From Tragulus kanchil (taxonomy: Eukaryota; Chordata; Mammalia; Artiodactyla; Tragulidae), in assembly GCA_022376925.1 (NCBI GenBank), contig JAIOJX010000001.1:37046170-37110169 (forward strand): DNA of 64,000 nucleotides, written 5' to 3'. The notes under the pieces are model-generated. The model did not search any database and was not told the DNA's origin. It saw only the letters and a list, made by a program, of their open reading frames with translations. A program made the position numbers and the translations under genes. This document shows positions 11,396-21,839 of the stretch, one piece after another. How positions within the stretch are numbered: the stretch's first letter is position 1; the number at the start of each line of letters is the position of its first letter.

Positions 11396-12060
11396 TGTCT
11401 GCTTTTCTTCTAATAGTATTTTTGATTTTAGATCGATTTTAGGTAAAAATTGGAAAGATAGGGCAGAAAGTTCCCATATACCCAACATCCACTTTCTCCT
11501 ATTATTAACATCTTATATTAGCATGGCACATTTGATAGAGTTACTGAATCAGTAGTGATACATTATTTGTATTTCTTTTGTTGTTCCTGTTCAGTCACTT
11601 GGTTTTTACCTAATGTCTTTTTTCTATATCTGGATCCCACTCAGCATACCATATTACATTTAACAGATCTTCCTTGTTTTGGATGATCTTGAAAGTTAAG
11701 TATTTTGTATAGTCTCTCAGTTGGGATTTGTCTGCTGTTTTTCTCACCATTAGACTGTTTTAATGTGTCAGTAATCTTGCCTCCACCACCCCATGGACAG
11801 AATGAAAAGGCAAAATGTGTCAGAGGTCAAGTGCCATTCTTATCACTCCCTATCAAGAGTATATACTATTAACATAACTTATCACTATTGATGTTAACCT
11901 TGATCAATGGCCTTTAGATACTGTTGTTGAATTCCTCCACTGTAAAACTACTTTCCCCCGCCTTCTCACACTGTACTCTTTGGAAGGAAGTCACTGCACA
12001 GAGCCCAGACTTGAGCAGTGAGTTATCCTCCACTTTGGAGACCATTTTCAAATAGAAGCT
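11396..12060 (-). mobile_element. Old L1 3' region (L1M-type), antisense
   Basis: The order 'aattggaaagatagggcaga', 'agttcccatatacccaacat', '...cttccttgttttggatgat', 'ttgggatttgtctgctgttt' and '...gatgttaaccttgatcaat' matches the antisense non-coding 3' region of old mammalian L1s. Heavily diverged, no open frame. Subfamily not determined. Confidence 0.65.
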
Positions 12061-12200
12061 AGAGCTATTCATTTGTGCATTCATTCTTCAAATGATTTCT
12101 TCAAGTCTATATATTGGGCATGGTGTCAGGAAGTATTAAATCTAGTCCCTTTCCTCTAAGAACACAGTATCTACTTGGACACGTGGTCCAGGTATGGTAT

Positions 12201-12717
12201 TGTCAACTTAAAAAAAAGATAACTTGAAAGCTGTGGGTTAAGTTTTATTAGGGGCATAATTAGGATTGCATCCTGAGAGGCCACATCTCAGATGGCTCTG
12301 AGAGACTTGCTCCACAGAGGCAGAGGAGGAGGAAGAAAGTCAATGTAAGGATTTTGGTGTGGGGGAGTTCAAATGTTATTAAACAAAGGGTTTCCAAAGG
12401 GTTTTGTTTTACAAATTGTTTGGGTCAGTCATGAAGATGTGATGTTTTCATGGAATTTAGCACTTTTCTAGGTGTGAGGGGATGCAAGGATTGAGATTGT
12501 AAAATCTGTTCCTTAAGCATTTTCTTATCTAAAAACCTGTTTCACCAGATTCCCCCGAACACAGAGTGCCTCCTCCCACCCTGATTTCCTTCAGGGGGTG
12601 TTGAAAACCAGCAGCTCTCAACAGCATAGTGTTCAATCCCTGCAGAGGCAGAATGCAAATGTCCTTGTTGTTCAGTCACTGACAATGTAATTGATAAATG
12701 CCAATTTGTAGTTGACA
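12201..12717 (-). mobile_element. Solo LTR, minus orientation (517 bp)
   Basis: The element begins TGTCAACTT and ends AGTTGACA, the TG...CA ends of a retroviral LTR with short terminal inverted repeats. It is the reverse complement of the LTR at 12865-13320 over almost its whole length. The complement of an AATAAA signal lies about 45 bp from its outer end, so I set it as minus strand. The flanks 'gtat' and 'atat' suggest a mutated 4-bp target-site duplication. No internal endogenous retrovirus sequence is adjacent. Family name not determined. Confidence 0.75.
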
Positions 12718-13428
12718 ATATCACGTAGGCAAAATATAGCATGGACAACTGTAAAAGGTGTTTTCCTAGAATTCAGAATTCCCTCACATCATAGAGGAAA
12801 GCAGACATCAGAAAAGTATATCATACTAAGGGCATTCACTTCTCAGGAAAACAAGCATAACTAGTGTCAACTACAAATTGGCATTTACCAATTACATTGT
12901 CAATGACTGGACAACAAGGGCACTTGCCATCTGCCTCTGCAGAGATTGAACTCTGTGCTGTTAGGAACTGCTGACCTTTAATACCCCTCAAAGGAGATTA
13001 GGGTGGAGCAAGGCACTCTGTGCTCCATGGAATCCTGTGGGGCAGGTCTTTGGATAGGTAAATGCTTTTAAGAACAGATTTTACCATCTCAATCCTTGCA
13101 TCTCCTCACACCTAGAAAAGCACTAAATTCCTTCATGAAAACATCACATCCTCATGACTTACCCAAACTATTTGCAAAACAAAACCCTTTGTTTAATAAC
13201 ATCTGAACTCCCCCACACCAAAATCCTTACATTGACTTTCCTCCTCCTCTGCAGTCCTAATTATGCTCCAAATAAAACGTAACTCACAACTCTCAAGTTG
13301 TTCATCTTTTTTAGTCTACACTAGTAAAGTTATTTATTTTTTTAAAAAAAGCAGCCATTTAAAAATTTCTCAAAATTGTCCTAAGGCAAGATAACAAGCG
13401 AAGAAATACTTATTTAAGAAAATCTACT
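12281..13428 (+). repeat. Duplication 3, copy A (1148 bp)
   Basis: Directly followed by an identical unit at 13429-14576 with no spacer. Copy A starts inside the left LTR and ends after the right LTR. The frame at 12542-12748 recurs unchanged at 13690-13896. Confidence 0.97.
12865..13320 (+). mobile_element. Solo LTR, plus orientation (456 bp)
   Basis: Runs TGTCAACTAC...GTCTACA with an AATAAA at 13271-13276, about 45 bp before the 3' end. Flanked on both sides by CTAG ('aactag' before, 'ctagtaa' after), consistent with the 4-bp target-site duplication of class I endogenous retroviruses. It lacks about 60 bp relative to the left LTR, near the position matching 12270-12315. No internal retroviral region remains. 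Confidence 0.78.
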
Positions 13429-14576
13429 CCACATCTCAGATGGCTCTGAGAGACTTGCTCCACAGAGGCAGAGGAGGAGGAAGAAAGTCAATGTAAGGAT
13501 TTTGGTGTGGGGGAGTTCAAATGTTATTAAACAAAGGGTTTCCAAAGGGTTTTGTTTTACAAATTGTTTGGGTCAGTCATGAAGATGTGATGTTTTCATG
13601 GAATTTAGCACTTTTCTAGGTGTGAGGGGATGCAAGGATTGAGATTGTAAAATCTGTTCCTTAAGCATTTTCTTATCTAAAAACCTGTTTCACCAGATTC
13701 CCCCGAACACAGAGTGCCTCCTCCCACCCTGATTTCCTTCAGGGGGTGTTGAAAACCAGCAGCTCTCAACAGCATAGTGTTCAATCCCTGCAGAGGCAGA
13801 ATGCAAATGTCCTTGTTGTTCAGTCACTGACAATGTAATTGATAAATGCCAATTTGTAGTTGACAATATCACGTAGGCAAAATATAGCATGGACAACTGT
13901 AAAAGGTGTTTTCCTAGAATTCAGAATTCCCTCACATCATAGAGGAAAGCAGACATCAGAAAAGTATATCATACTAAGGGCATTCACTTCTCAGGAAAAC
14001 AAGCATAACTAGTGTCAACTACAAATTGGCATTTACCAATTACATTGTCAATGACTGGACAACAAGGGCACTTGCCATCTGCCTCTGCAGAGATTGAACT
14101 CTGTGCTGTTAGGAACTGCTGACCTTTAATACCCCTCAAAGGAGATTAGGGTGGAGCAAGGCACTCTGTGCTCCATGGAATCCTGTGGGGCAGGTCTTTG
14201 GATAGGTAAATGCTTTTAAGAACAGATTTTACCATCTCAATCCTTGCATCTCCTCACACCTAGAAAAGCACTAAATTCCTTCATGAAAACATCACATCCT
14301 CATGACTTACCCAAACTATTTGCAAAACAAAACCCTTTGTTTAATAACATCTGAACTCCCCCACACCAAAATCCTTACATTGACTTTCCTCCTCCTCTGC
14401 AGTCCTAATTATGCTCCAAATAAAACGTAACTCACAACTCTCAAGTTGTTCATCTTTTTTAGTCTACACTAGTAAAGTTATTTATTTTTTTAAAAAAAGC
14501 AGCCATTTAAAAATTTCTCAAAATTGTCCTAAGGCAAGATAACAAGCGAAGAAATACTTATTTAAGAAAATCTACT
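13429..14576 (+). repeat. Duplication 3, copy B (1148 bp)
   Basis: Perfect-looking tandem copy of 12281-13428. It carries a truncated minus-strand LTR (13429-13865) and a complete plus-strand LTR (14013-14468). These are copies of the same insertions, not new ones. Confidence 0.97.
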
Positions 14577-14811
14577 AAATCTTGGTAAGGACAGTGAGAG
14601 TCTGTGGTACTTGAGTCATAACTCACCCCCTCCCTATTTCCACCCCAGTTAAGCCTAGCAGGGCTCCTCTTCCTTTCAACTTCTAGTTAAGGAACTCAGT
14701 ATCTCGCCAGGTGGGGCAGGACTCCAGGTTTTGTCTTGCCCCTCCCCAAGTATGAGTTGCAGAGGCTAAATTCCTGGTGAGTATGCCCAAGAGGAATGCT
14801 GAAGGATCCTT

Positions 14812-15140
14812 TCCTTTTTTAAAAAAAATTTATTCATTTATTTATTTTTGGTTATTCTGGGTTTTCACTGCTGCTGCTGGCTCTTCTCTAGTTGCAGGGA
14901 GTGGGGCTACTCTCTAATTGAGGTGAGCAGGCTTCTTGTGGCGATGACTTCTCTTGTTGCAGAACTTGGGCTCTAGGGCACACAGGCTTCAGTAGTTGTG
15001 GCACATGGGCTCAATACTTGTGACTCCAAGGCTCTAGAGCACAGGCTCCATAGCTGCAGCTCACGGGCTGAGCTGCTCTGCAGCATGTGGGATCTTCATG
15101 GATCAGGGATCAAACCTATGTCTCCTGCATTAGCAGGCAA
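14812..15140 (-). mobile_element. CHR-type tRNA SINE, antisense
   Basis: Starts with an A/T-rich tail ('aaatttattcatttatttat'), then 'ggttattctgggttttcact', 'gcagggagtggggctactct', 'ttcagtagttgtggcacatg' and 'catgtgggatcttcatggat', ending in a tRNA-like head complement. This is the cetartiodactyl CHR SINE pattern in antisense. Its 5' end is truncated against L1 sequence. Confidence 0.85.
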
Positions 15141-15222
15141 AGCACAAAGTCCCATACAGGATAAACCCTAGAAGAAACACCAAGACACATATTAATTAAT
15201 GAAGCTGACACAAATTAAACAC

Positions 15223-16342
15223 AAAGACAGAATACTAAAAACAGCAAGGGAAAACAACTAGTGACATACAAGGGAAACCCCATATGTTTAACAGCTGATC
15301 TTTCAACAGAAACTCTGCTGGCCAGAAGGGAATGGCAAGACACTTTAAAGCACTGAAACAGAACAATCTGCGACCAGGAAAACTCTACCCTTCAAGGAAC
15401 TCACTCAAAATTGATGGAGAAATCAAAAGCTTTACAGACAAGCAAAAATTGAGAAAATTTAGCATCACAAAACCAGCCTCACAGCAAGTATTATAGGGAC
15501 TTATATAGACAACAAATAGAAGAAGAAAAAGATGGGGGCGTCCCTGGTGGTCCAGTGGGTAAGGACATCGCCTTGTAGTGCAAGGGGTGCCGGTTAGATC
15601 CCTGGCCTGGGAAAATCCCACATGCGTGTAGCAGCTGGACCAATGTGTCCAATTACCGAGCCAGAGCTCTGGAGTGCGTGTGCCCAGAGCCGGTGCTCTG
15701 TGACAACAGAGGCCACTGCGATGGGAGGCCCACACGGGCCAAAGATGGATGAAAATAGATAAATGAAAGACCAATAGAAGTGGCCTGCCTGCCTCCTCTC
15801 TCCTCAACCCGCCCCCCCTCCCCCTAAAAAGAAAAGGCAAAGTCTTTAAAATGAAAAAAAGAAAAGAAAAAGATCTAAAAAACAAACCCATCATAAAATC
15901 TAAGAAAATTGCAATAGGATCATCTGTATCAATAATTACTTTAAATGTAAATGGACTAAAAAATTCAACCAAAAGACACAGACTGGTTGAATACATGCTA
16001 AAAAAAAAAGACCCACAAATATGCTGCCTACAAGAAACTCACTTCAGACCTAAAGACTGAAAGTTAGAGGCTGGAAAAATATATTCCATGCAAACAGAAA
16101 TCAAAAGAAAACTAGAGTAGCAATCCTCATATCAGACAAAATAGACTATAAAATAAGGAAGATTATAAGAGACAAGGCAGGACACTATATTATGGTCAAG
16201 GGATTGATCCCAAGAGAAAGACATAACAATCATAAATATCTATGTACCCAACACAGGAGCACCCCAGTCCATAAGGCACACACTTTCAGACATAAAAGAA
16301 GAAATTGACAGTAACACAATAATGGTAGGAGACTTTAACACC
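15223..16342 (+). repeat. Duplication 4, copy A (about 1.12 kb)
   Basis: Direct repeat of 16379-17491. The outer parts match closely. The interior at about 15796-15835 and 15870-16095 differs at many positions from copy B. The offset drifts from 1155 to 1149, showing net indels. Confidence 0.93.
15534..15864 (+). mobile_element. CHR-like SINE, unrecognised subfamily (copy A of duplication 4)
   Basis: tRNA-like head 'gtccctggtggtccagtggg' with a B-box-like 'ggttagatccctgg'. The body carries the diagnostic 'ggaccaatgtgtccaattac', 'gagccagagctctggagtgc', 'gatgggaggcccacacgggc' and 'gaaagaccaatagaagtggc', then a C-rich and A-rich tail. The target-site duplication agaaaaagat lies at 15524-15533 and 15865-15874. 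It is inserted into L1. Confidence 0.85.
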
Positions 16343-16378
16343 TTTACATCATCTGAAACAAAAACAAAATTTCTGCAA
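16343..16378. other. Junction spacer of duplication 4
   Basis: 'tttacatcatctgaaacaaa' and what follows look like a corrupted version of the unique sequence beyond copy B, 'cttacaccaatggacagatc' and 'atcaaaacagaaaatt' at 17494-17530. The end joins directly to a slightly altered start of copy B. Confidence 0.7.
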
Positions 16379-17491
16379 AAAAGACAGAATACTAAACAGC
16401 AAGGGAAAACAACTAGTGACATACAAGGGAAACCCCATATGTTTAACAGCTGATCTTTCAACAGAAACTCTGCTGGCCAGAAGGGAATGGCAAGACACTT
16501 TAAAGCACTGAAACAGAACAATCTGCGACCAGGAAAACTCTACCCTTCAAGGAACTCACTCAAAATTGATGGAGAAATCAAAAGCTTTACAGACAAGCAA
16601 AAATTGAGAAAATTTAGCATCACAAAACCAGCCTCACAGCAAGTATTATAGGGACTTATATAGACAACAAATAGAAGAAGAAAAAGATGGGGGCGTCCCT
16701 GGTGGTCCAGTGGGTAAGGACATCGCCTTGTAGTGCAAGGGGTGCCGGTTAGATCCCTGGCCTGGGAAAATCCCACATGCGTGTAGCAGCTGGACCAATG
16801 TGTCCAATTACCGAGCCAGAGCTCTGGAGTGCGTGTGCCCAGAGCCGGTGCTCTGTGACAACAGAGGCCACTGCGATGGGAGGCCCACACGGGCCAAAGA
16901 TGGATGAAAATAGATAAATGAAAGACCAATAGAAGTGGCCTGCCTGCCTCCTCTCTCCTCAACCGGATCCCCGCCCAAAAAATAAAAGGCAAAGTCTTTA
17001 AAATGAAAAAAAGAAAAGAAAAAGATGTACCAAACAAACCCATCATAGCATCTAAGAAGATGGCAATAGGATCATTTGTATCAATAATTACTTTAAATGT
17101 AAATGGACTAAATGTCCGAACGGAAAGACACAGACTGGCTGCATGGATACAAAAACAAGACCCATATATATGCTGCCTACAAGAAACTCACTTCAGACCT
17201 AAAGACTGAAAGTGAGAGGATAGACAATTACACTCCATGCAAACAGAAATCAAAAGAAAGCTGGAGTAACAATCCTCATATCAGACAAAATAGACTATAA
17301 AATAAGGAAGATTATAAGAGACAAGGCAGGACACTATATTATGGTCAAGGGATTGATCCCAAGAGAAAGACATAACAATCATAAATATCTATGTACCCAA
17401 CACAGGAGCACCCCAGTCCATAAGGCACACACTTTCAGACATAAAAGAAGAAATTGACAGTAACACAATAATGGTAGGAGACTTTAACACC
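16379..17491 (+). repeat. Duplication 4, copy B (about 1.11 kb)
   Basis: Second copy of the 15223-16342 segment. It continues into the ORF2 endonuclease region with sequence expected of an L1 ('gactttaacacccctcttac'), so this copy is the one contiguous with the rest of the element. Confidence 0.93.
16689..17016 (+). mobile_element. CHR-like SINE, unrecognised subfamily (copy B of duplication 4)
   Basis: The same insertion as 15534-15864, with the same target-site duplication. Differences are concentrated in the C-rich tail. Confidence 0.85.
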
Positions 17492-17880
17492 CCTCTTACA
17501 CCAATGGACAGATCATCAAAACAGAAAATTAGTAAGGAAACACAGCCTTAAATGCCACACTAGAAGAGATGGATCTCACTGATTTCTTTAGGACCTTCTA
17601 CCTTAAAGCAGAAGAATACACTTTCTTCTCAAGTGCACATGGAACATTCTCCAGGATAGACCACAACTTGGGCCACAAATCAAACCTCAGTCAATTCAAA
17701 AAAATTGAAATTATATCAACCATCTTTTTTGACCACATTGCTGTTAGACCAGATATTAGCGACAAGAAAAAAAACACTAAAAGCGCAAACACATGGAGAC
17801 TAAACAACACACACCGAAAAAACAAACAGATTACTGAACAAATCAAAAGAGAAATAAAAATAATTCCTAGAAGAAAATGA
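17027..17880 (+). pseudogene. L1 ORF2 endonuclease region (decayed)
   Basis: ORF2p is the L1 endonuclease/reverse transcriptase. The frame at 17003-17209 shows IITLNVNGLN and CCLQETHF, the N-terminal endonuclease motifs with the catalytic Asn and Glu. The frame at 17569-17880 shows FSSAHGTFSRIDH and a diverged FFDHI in place of the usual SDH-type catalytic motif. Stops at 17209 and frame changes separate these segments, so no functional protein is encoded. Confidence 0.88.
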
Positions 17881-18219
17881 CAATGAAAACACAACAATGC
17901 AAAACCTATGAGATAACGCAAAAGCAGTTATAAGAGCAAAGTTTATAGCAATACAATCCTATCTCAAGAAACAAGAAAAACATTAAAAAGACAGCCTAAC
18001 TCTATGCTTAAAACAAATGGAAAAAGAAGAACAAAAAACCTCTAAACTTAGCAGAAGAAGAGAAATTATAAAGATCAGATCAGAAAGAAATGAAAGAAAC
18101 AATAGTAAAGATACATAAAATGAAAAGCTGGTTCTTTGAAAAGATAAACAAAATTGACAAACCACTAGTCAGACTCATCAAGAAAAAGAGAGAGAAAAAC
18201 CAGATCAACAAAATCAGAA

Positions 18220-18708
18220 ATGAAAAAGGAGAGGTTACAAAAGACAATACAGAAATACAAAGGATTAAAAGAGATTATTATGAACAACTATATGGCAACA
18301 AACTGGGACAACCTGGAAGAAATGGACATATTCTTAGAGAAGTTCAATCTCCCAAGATTGAACCAGGAAGAAATAGAAATTATGAACAACCCAATTAAAA
18401 GCTCAGAAATTGAATCTATAATCAAAAATCCACCCAAAAATAAAAGCCCATGGCCGGATGACTTCACAGGTGAATTGTATCAAACATTTAAAGAGGAGCT
18501 AATGCCTATCCTTCTAAAATTGTTTCAAAAAATTGCACAAGAAGGAACACTTCCAAATGCATTCTACGAGGCCACCATCACCCTGATACCAAAACCAGGC
18601 AAAGACAACACAAAAAAAGAAAATTATAGGACAATATCACTGATTCTCAACAAAATTCTAGCAAACAGAATTCAGCATCATATCAAAAAACTCAAAAAAC
18701 AAAAATAA
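18220..18708 (+). pseudogene. L1 ORF2 remnant: linker and start of reverse transcriptase
   Basis: The 162-codon frame reads [40 protein letters not shown] and [12 protein letters not shown], which is the start of the L1 RT domain (fingers). It then runs into the C-terminal ORF2 segment beginning [23 protein letters not shown] at 18711. The palm, including the catalytic FADD region, is missing, so there is a deletion of about 1.3 kb relative to a normal ORF2. Confidence 0.88.
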
Positions 18709-18710
18709 AC

Positions 18711-19196
18711 ATGTGGGACCTAATGAAACTTAAAAGCTTCTGCACAGCAAAAGAAACTACAAACAAGGTGAACAGACAACCCACAGAATGGAAGAAAGTA
18801 ATAGTAAATGAAACAACCAACAAAGAATTAATCTCCAAAATATACAAGCAGCTCAGACAACTCAAAACTGAAAAAACAAACAACAAAATCAAAAAATGGG
18901 AAAAAGACCTAAAGAAACATTTCTTCAAAGAAGATATACAGATGGCCAAAAAACACATGAAAAGATGCTCAATGTCGCTTATTATTAGAGAAATGCAAAT
19001 CAAAACTACAATGAGATATTACCTCATACCAGTCAGAATGGTCATCATCAAAAAACCTACAGATAATAAATGCTGGAGAGCGTGTGGAGAAAAGGGAACA
19101 CTCTTGCCCTGTTGGTGGAAATGTAAATTGATACAACCACTATGGAAGACAGTGTGGAAATTCCTTAAAAAAACTAAGAATAGAAGCACCATATGA
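18711..19196 (+). pseudogene. L1 ORF2 C-terminal remnant
   Basis: A 161-codon frame beginning [18 protein letters not shown] and ending with [16 protein letters not shown] and [18 protein letters not shown], the cysteine-rich C-terminal region of L1 ORF2p. It directly abuts the early RT segment, confirming the internal deletion. The copy beyond 18800 is repeated at 19956. Confidence 0.9.
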
Positions 19197-19911
19197 CCCA
19201 GCAATCCTACTATTAGGCTTACACCTTGATGAAATCAAAATTGAAAGAGATGCCTGTACCCCAATGTTCATGCAGCACTCTACACAATAGCTAGATCATT
19301 GAAGCAACCTAGATGTCCATAGACGAATGAATGGATAAAGAAGCTCTGGTATATATACAATGGAATACTTCTCATCTGCAAAAAGAAATGCAGAAGATTC
19401 AATCCTAATGAGATGAATGAATCTAAAACCTATTATACAAAGTGAAGTAAGTCAAAAAGAGAAGGACAAATATAGTATCCTAACACATGTATATTGTGGT
19501 TAATGGGCTTAAAGTGTAAATTTTGATAGCTTGTAATTAAATTGACAGAATTGTCAACCAGTCACCAAGTTTAGAACATTTCATCACTCCCAAAAGAAGT
19601 CCCATAACCCATTAGCAATTATTCCCATTGCCCCTCCCTCCAGCTCAGGGCAACCACTGTAGTGGTTTATTCGCTAAGTCGTGTCTGACTCTTGCGATGC
19701 CAGGGACTGTGGCCTCTCAGACTCCACTCTCCATGGGATTCTCCAGGCAAGAATACTGGAGTGGGTTGCCATTTCCCTCTCCAGGGGATCTTCCTGTCCC
19801 AGGAATTGAACTCAAGTCTCCTGCCTTGCAGGCAGATTCTTTACCGACTGAGCTACAAGGGAAGCCCCAAATGAATCTATTTGCCTTTTCTGGACATTTT
19901 ATGTAAATGAT
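18800..19911 (+). repeat. Duplication 5, copy A (1112 bp)
   Basis: Direct repeat of 19956-21067, an offset of 1156. The L1 part and both flanks of the SINE match, but the SINE inside (19655-19867) differs at many positions from copy B (20811-21023). Confidence 0.95.
19655..19867 (-). mobile_element. Bov-tA SINE (copy A of duplication 5)
   Basis: 'gctaagtcgtgtctgactct', 'ccatgggattctccaggcaa', 'gaatactggagtgggttgcc', then a tRNA-head complement ending 'gagctacaagggaagcccc'. It reads as a Bov-tA in minus orientation. Compared with copy B it is unusually different in the first Bov-A part and around the B-box complement. Confidence 0.93.
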
Positions 19912-19955
19912 TTTAAAAGAAACTACAAACAAGGTGAACAGAAAACCCAAAAAAT
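19912..19955. other. Junction spacer of duplication 5
   Basis: After 'tttaaaag', the spacer reads 'aaactacaaacaaggtgaac' and 'agaaaacccaaaaaat', a shortened, corrupted version of the sequence just before copy A (18753-18799). Confidence 0.8.
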
Positions 19956-21067
19956 AATAGTAAATGAAACAACCAACAAAGAATTAATCTCCAAAATATA
20001 CAAGCAGCTCAGACAACTCAAAACTGAAAAAACAAACAACAAAATCAAAAAATGGGAAAAAGACCTAAAGAAACATTTCTTCAAAGAAGATATACAGATG
20101 GCCAAAAAACACATGAAAAGATGCTCAATGTCGCTTATTATTAGAGAAATGCAAATCAAAACTACAATGAGATATTACCTCATACCAGTCAGAATGGTCA
20201 TCATCAAAAAACCTACAGATAATAAATGCTGGAGAGCGTGTGGAGAAAAGGGAACACTCTTGCCCTGTTGGTGGAAATGTAAATTGATACAACCACTATG
20301 GAAGACAGTGTGGAAATTCCTTAAAAAAACTAAGAATAGAAGCACCATATGACCCAGCAATCCTACTATTAGGCTTACACCTTGATGAAATCAAAATTGA
20401 AAGAGATGCCTGTACCCCAATGTTCATGCAGCACTCTACACAATAGCTAGATCATTGAAGCAACCTAGATGTCCATAGACGAATGAATGGATAAAGAAGC
20501 TCTGGTATATATACAATGGAATACTTCTCATCTGCAAAAAGAAATGCAGAAGATTCAATCCTAATGAGATGAATGAATCTAAAACCTATTATACAAAGTG
20601 AAGTAAGTCAAAAAGAGAAGGACAAATATAGTATCCTAACACATGTATATTGTGGTTAATGGGCTTAAAGTGTAAATTTTGATAGCTTGTAATTAAATTG
20701 ACAGAATTGTCAACCAGTCACCAAGTTTAGAACATTTCATCACTCCCAAAAGAAGTCCCATAACCCATTAGCAATTATTCCCATTGCCCCTCCCTCCAGC
20801 TCAGGGCAACCACTGTAGTGGTTTATTCGCTAAGTCGTGTCTGACTCTTGCGATGCCAGGGACTGTAGCCTGCCAGGCTCCTCTGTCCATGGGATTCTTC
20901 AGGCAAGAATACTGGAGTGGGTTGCCATTTCCCTCTCCAGGGGATCTTCCCGACCCAGGAATAAAACCCCAGTCTCCTGCATTGCAGGCAGATTCTTTAC
21001 CGACTGAACTACAAGGGAAGCCCCAAATGAATCTATTTGCCTTTTCTGGACATTTTATGTAAATGAT
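19956..21067 (+). repeat. Duplication 5, copy B (1112 bp)
   Basis: Second copy of 18800-19911. It then continues with 'atcatacaaaatgtggtctt', the expected continuation of the old antisense L1, so copy B is contiguous with the right-hand unique sequence. Confidence 0.95.
20811..21023 (-). mobile_element. Bov-tA SINE (copy B of duplication 5)
   Basis: The same position as the SINE at 19655-19867 but closer to the usual Bov-tA sequence ('gcctgccaggctcctctgtc'). Confidence 0.93.
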
Positions 21068-21236
21068 ATCATACAAAATGTGGTCTTATGTGTCTGACTT
21101 CCTTCACTTAGCATAATGTTTTCAATGTTCATCCATGTTGTACATGTATCAGTTCTTCATTCCTTTTACTAGCTGAATAATATTTCAATTCTCTCTATAA
21201 CCCATGGAACTTCTGGCTTATATAGTAAGACTATAG

Positions 21237-21590
21237 AGGCTTCCCAAGTGGCTCAGTGGTAAAGAACCTGCCTGCCAATGCAGAAATGCAGGTTCAATTC
21301 CTGGGTAAAGACGATGACCCAGAGAAGGCCATGGCAACCCACTCCAGTATTCTTACTTGGAAAATTCCATGAACGAGGAGCCTGGGTTGCAAAGTCCATG
21401 AACTGCATCACTTTGTTGTACACCTGAAACAGACACAACATTGTTAATCAGTATACTCCAATATAACATGAATTTTTTTTAAAAAAAATCAAAAAGGAAA
21501 CCATAAAATATCAAATAGAATATTGTAGTCAACAGTCCATGGGTCGCAAAAAGTCAGACATGACTGAACACACACAGACACTATTAGACT
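21237..21590 (+). mobile_element. Bov-tA SINE interrupted by an L1 3'-end fragment
   Basis: A tRNA-like head ('aggcttcccaagtggctcag') and Bov-A body run to about 21410. Then 'gttgtacacctgaaacagac' to 'tactccaatataacatg', resembling an L1 3' end with an A-rich tail, intervenes. A Bov-A tail ('cagtccatgggtcgcaaaaa', 'gtcagacatgactgaacaca') resumes at 21532. Rearrangement rather than simple nesting is possible. Confidence 0.7.
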
Positions 21591-21839
21591 ATGTTTAACA
21601 TTTTGAGGAACTTCCAAACTCTTCTAGAGAAGCATCATCATTTAAGATTCCAGTAGCCCTTAATTATCACCATTTTACATTCCAATAACCTGTGTGTGAG
21701 AGTTTCAACTTCTCCACACCCTCAACAACACTTTTTAGTCTGTGTCTTTTATTACAGCCTTCCTAATAGCTATGAGGTAGTGTATTATTGTGGCTTTGAT
21801 TTGTATTTTCCTGAAGGCTAATGATGCTCAGTATTTTTT

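Larger units (their letters stand above)
15141..19495 (+). mobile_element. L1 LINE, internally deleted and partly duplicated
   Basis: In order: inter-ORF sequence (15141-15523, 'aacagaaactctgctggcca'), an inserted CHR-like SINE, the ORF2 endonuclease start, a duplication that restarts at about 16379, endonuclease to early reverse transcriptase (17027-18700), an abrupt jump at about 18705, the ORF2 C-terminal region (18711-19196) and part of the 3' region. The RT catalytic core is absent. Translation shows NVNGLN and QETHF motifs of the L1 endonuclease. It is dead, with stops and frameshifts throughout. Confidence 0.9.

Noticed and set aside
12201..13320. One hairpin DNA transposon
   Set aside because: Each arm has its own TG...CA ends and a correctly placed AATAAA, which fits two LTRs better than one element with long terminal inverted repeats.
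15385..15996. 203-codon minus-strand frame, and similar one at 16540-17046
   Set aside because: Antisense to L1 and a SINE; both copies come from the same duplicated segment.
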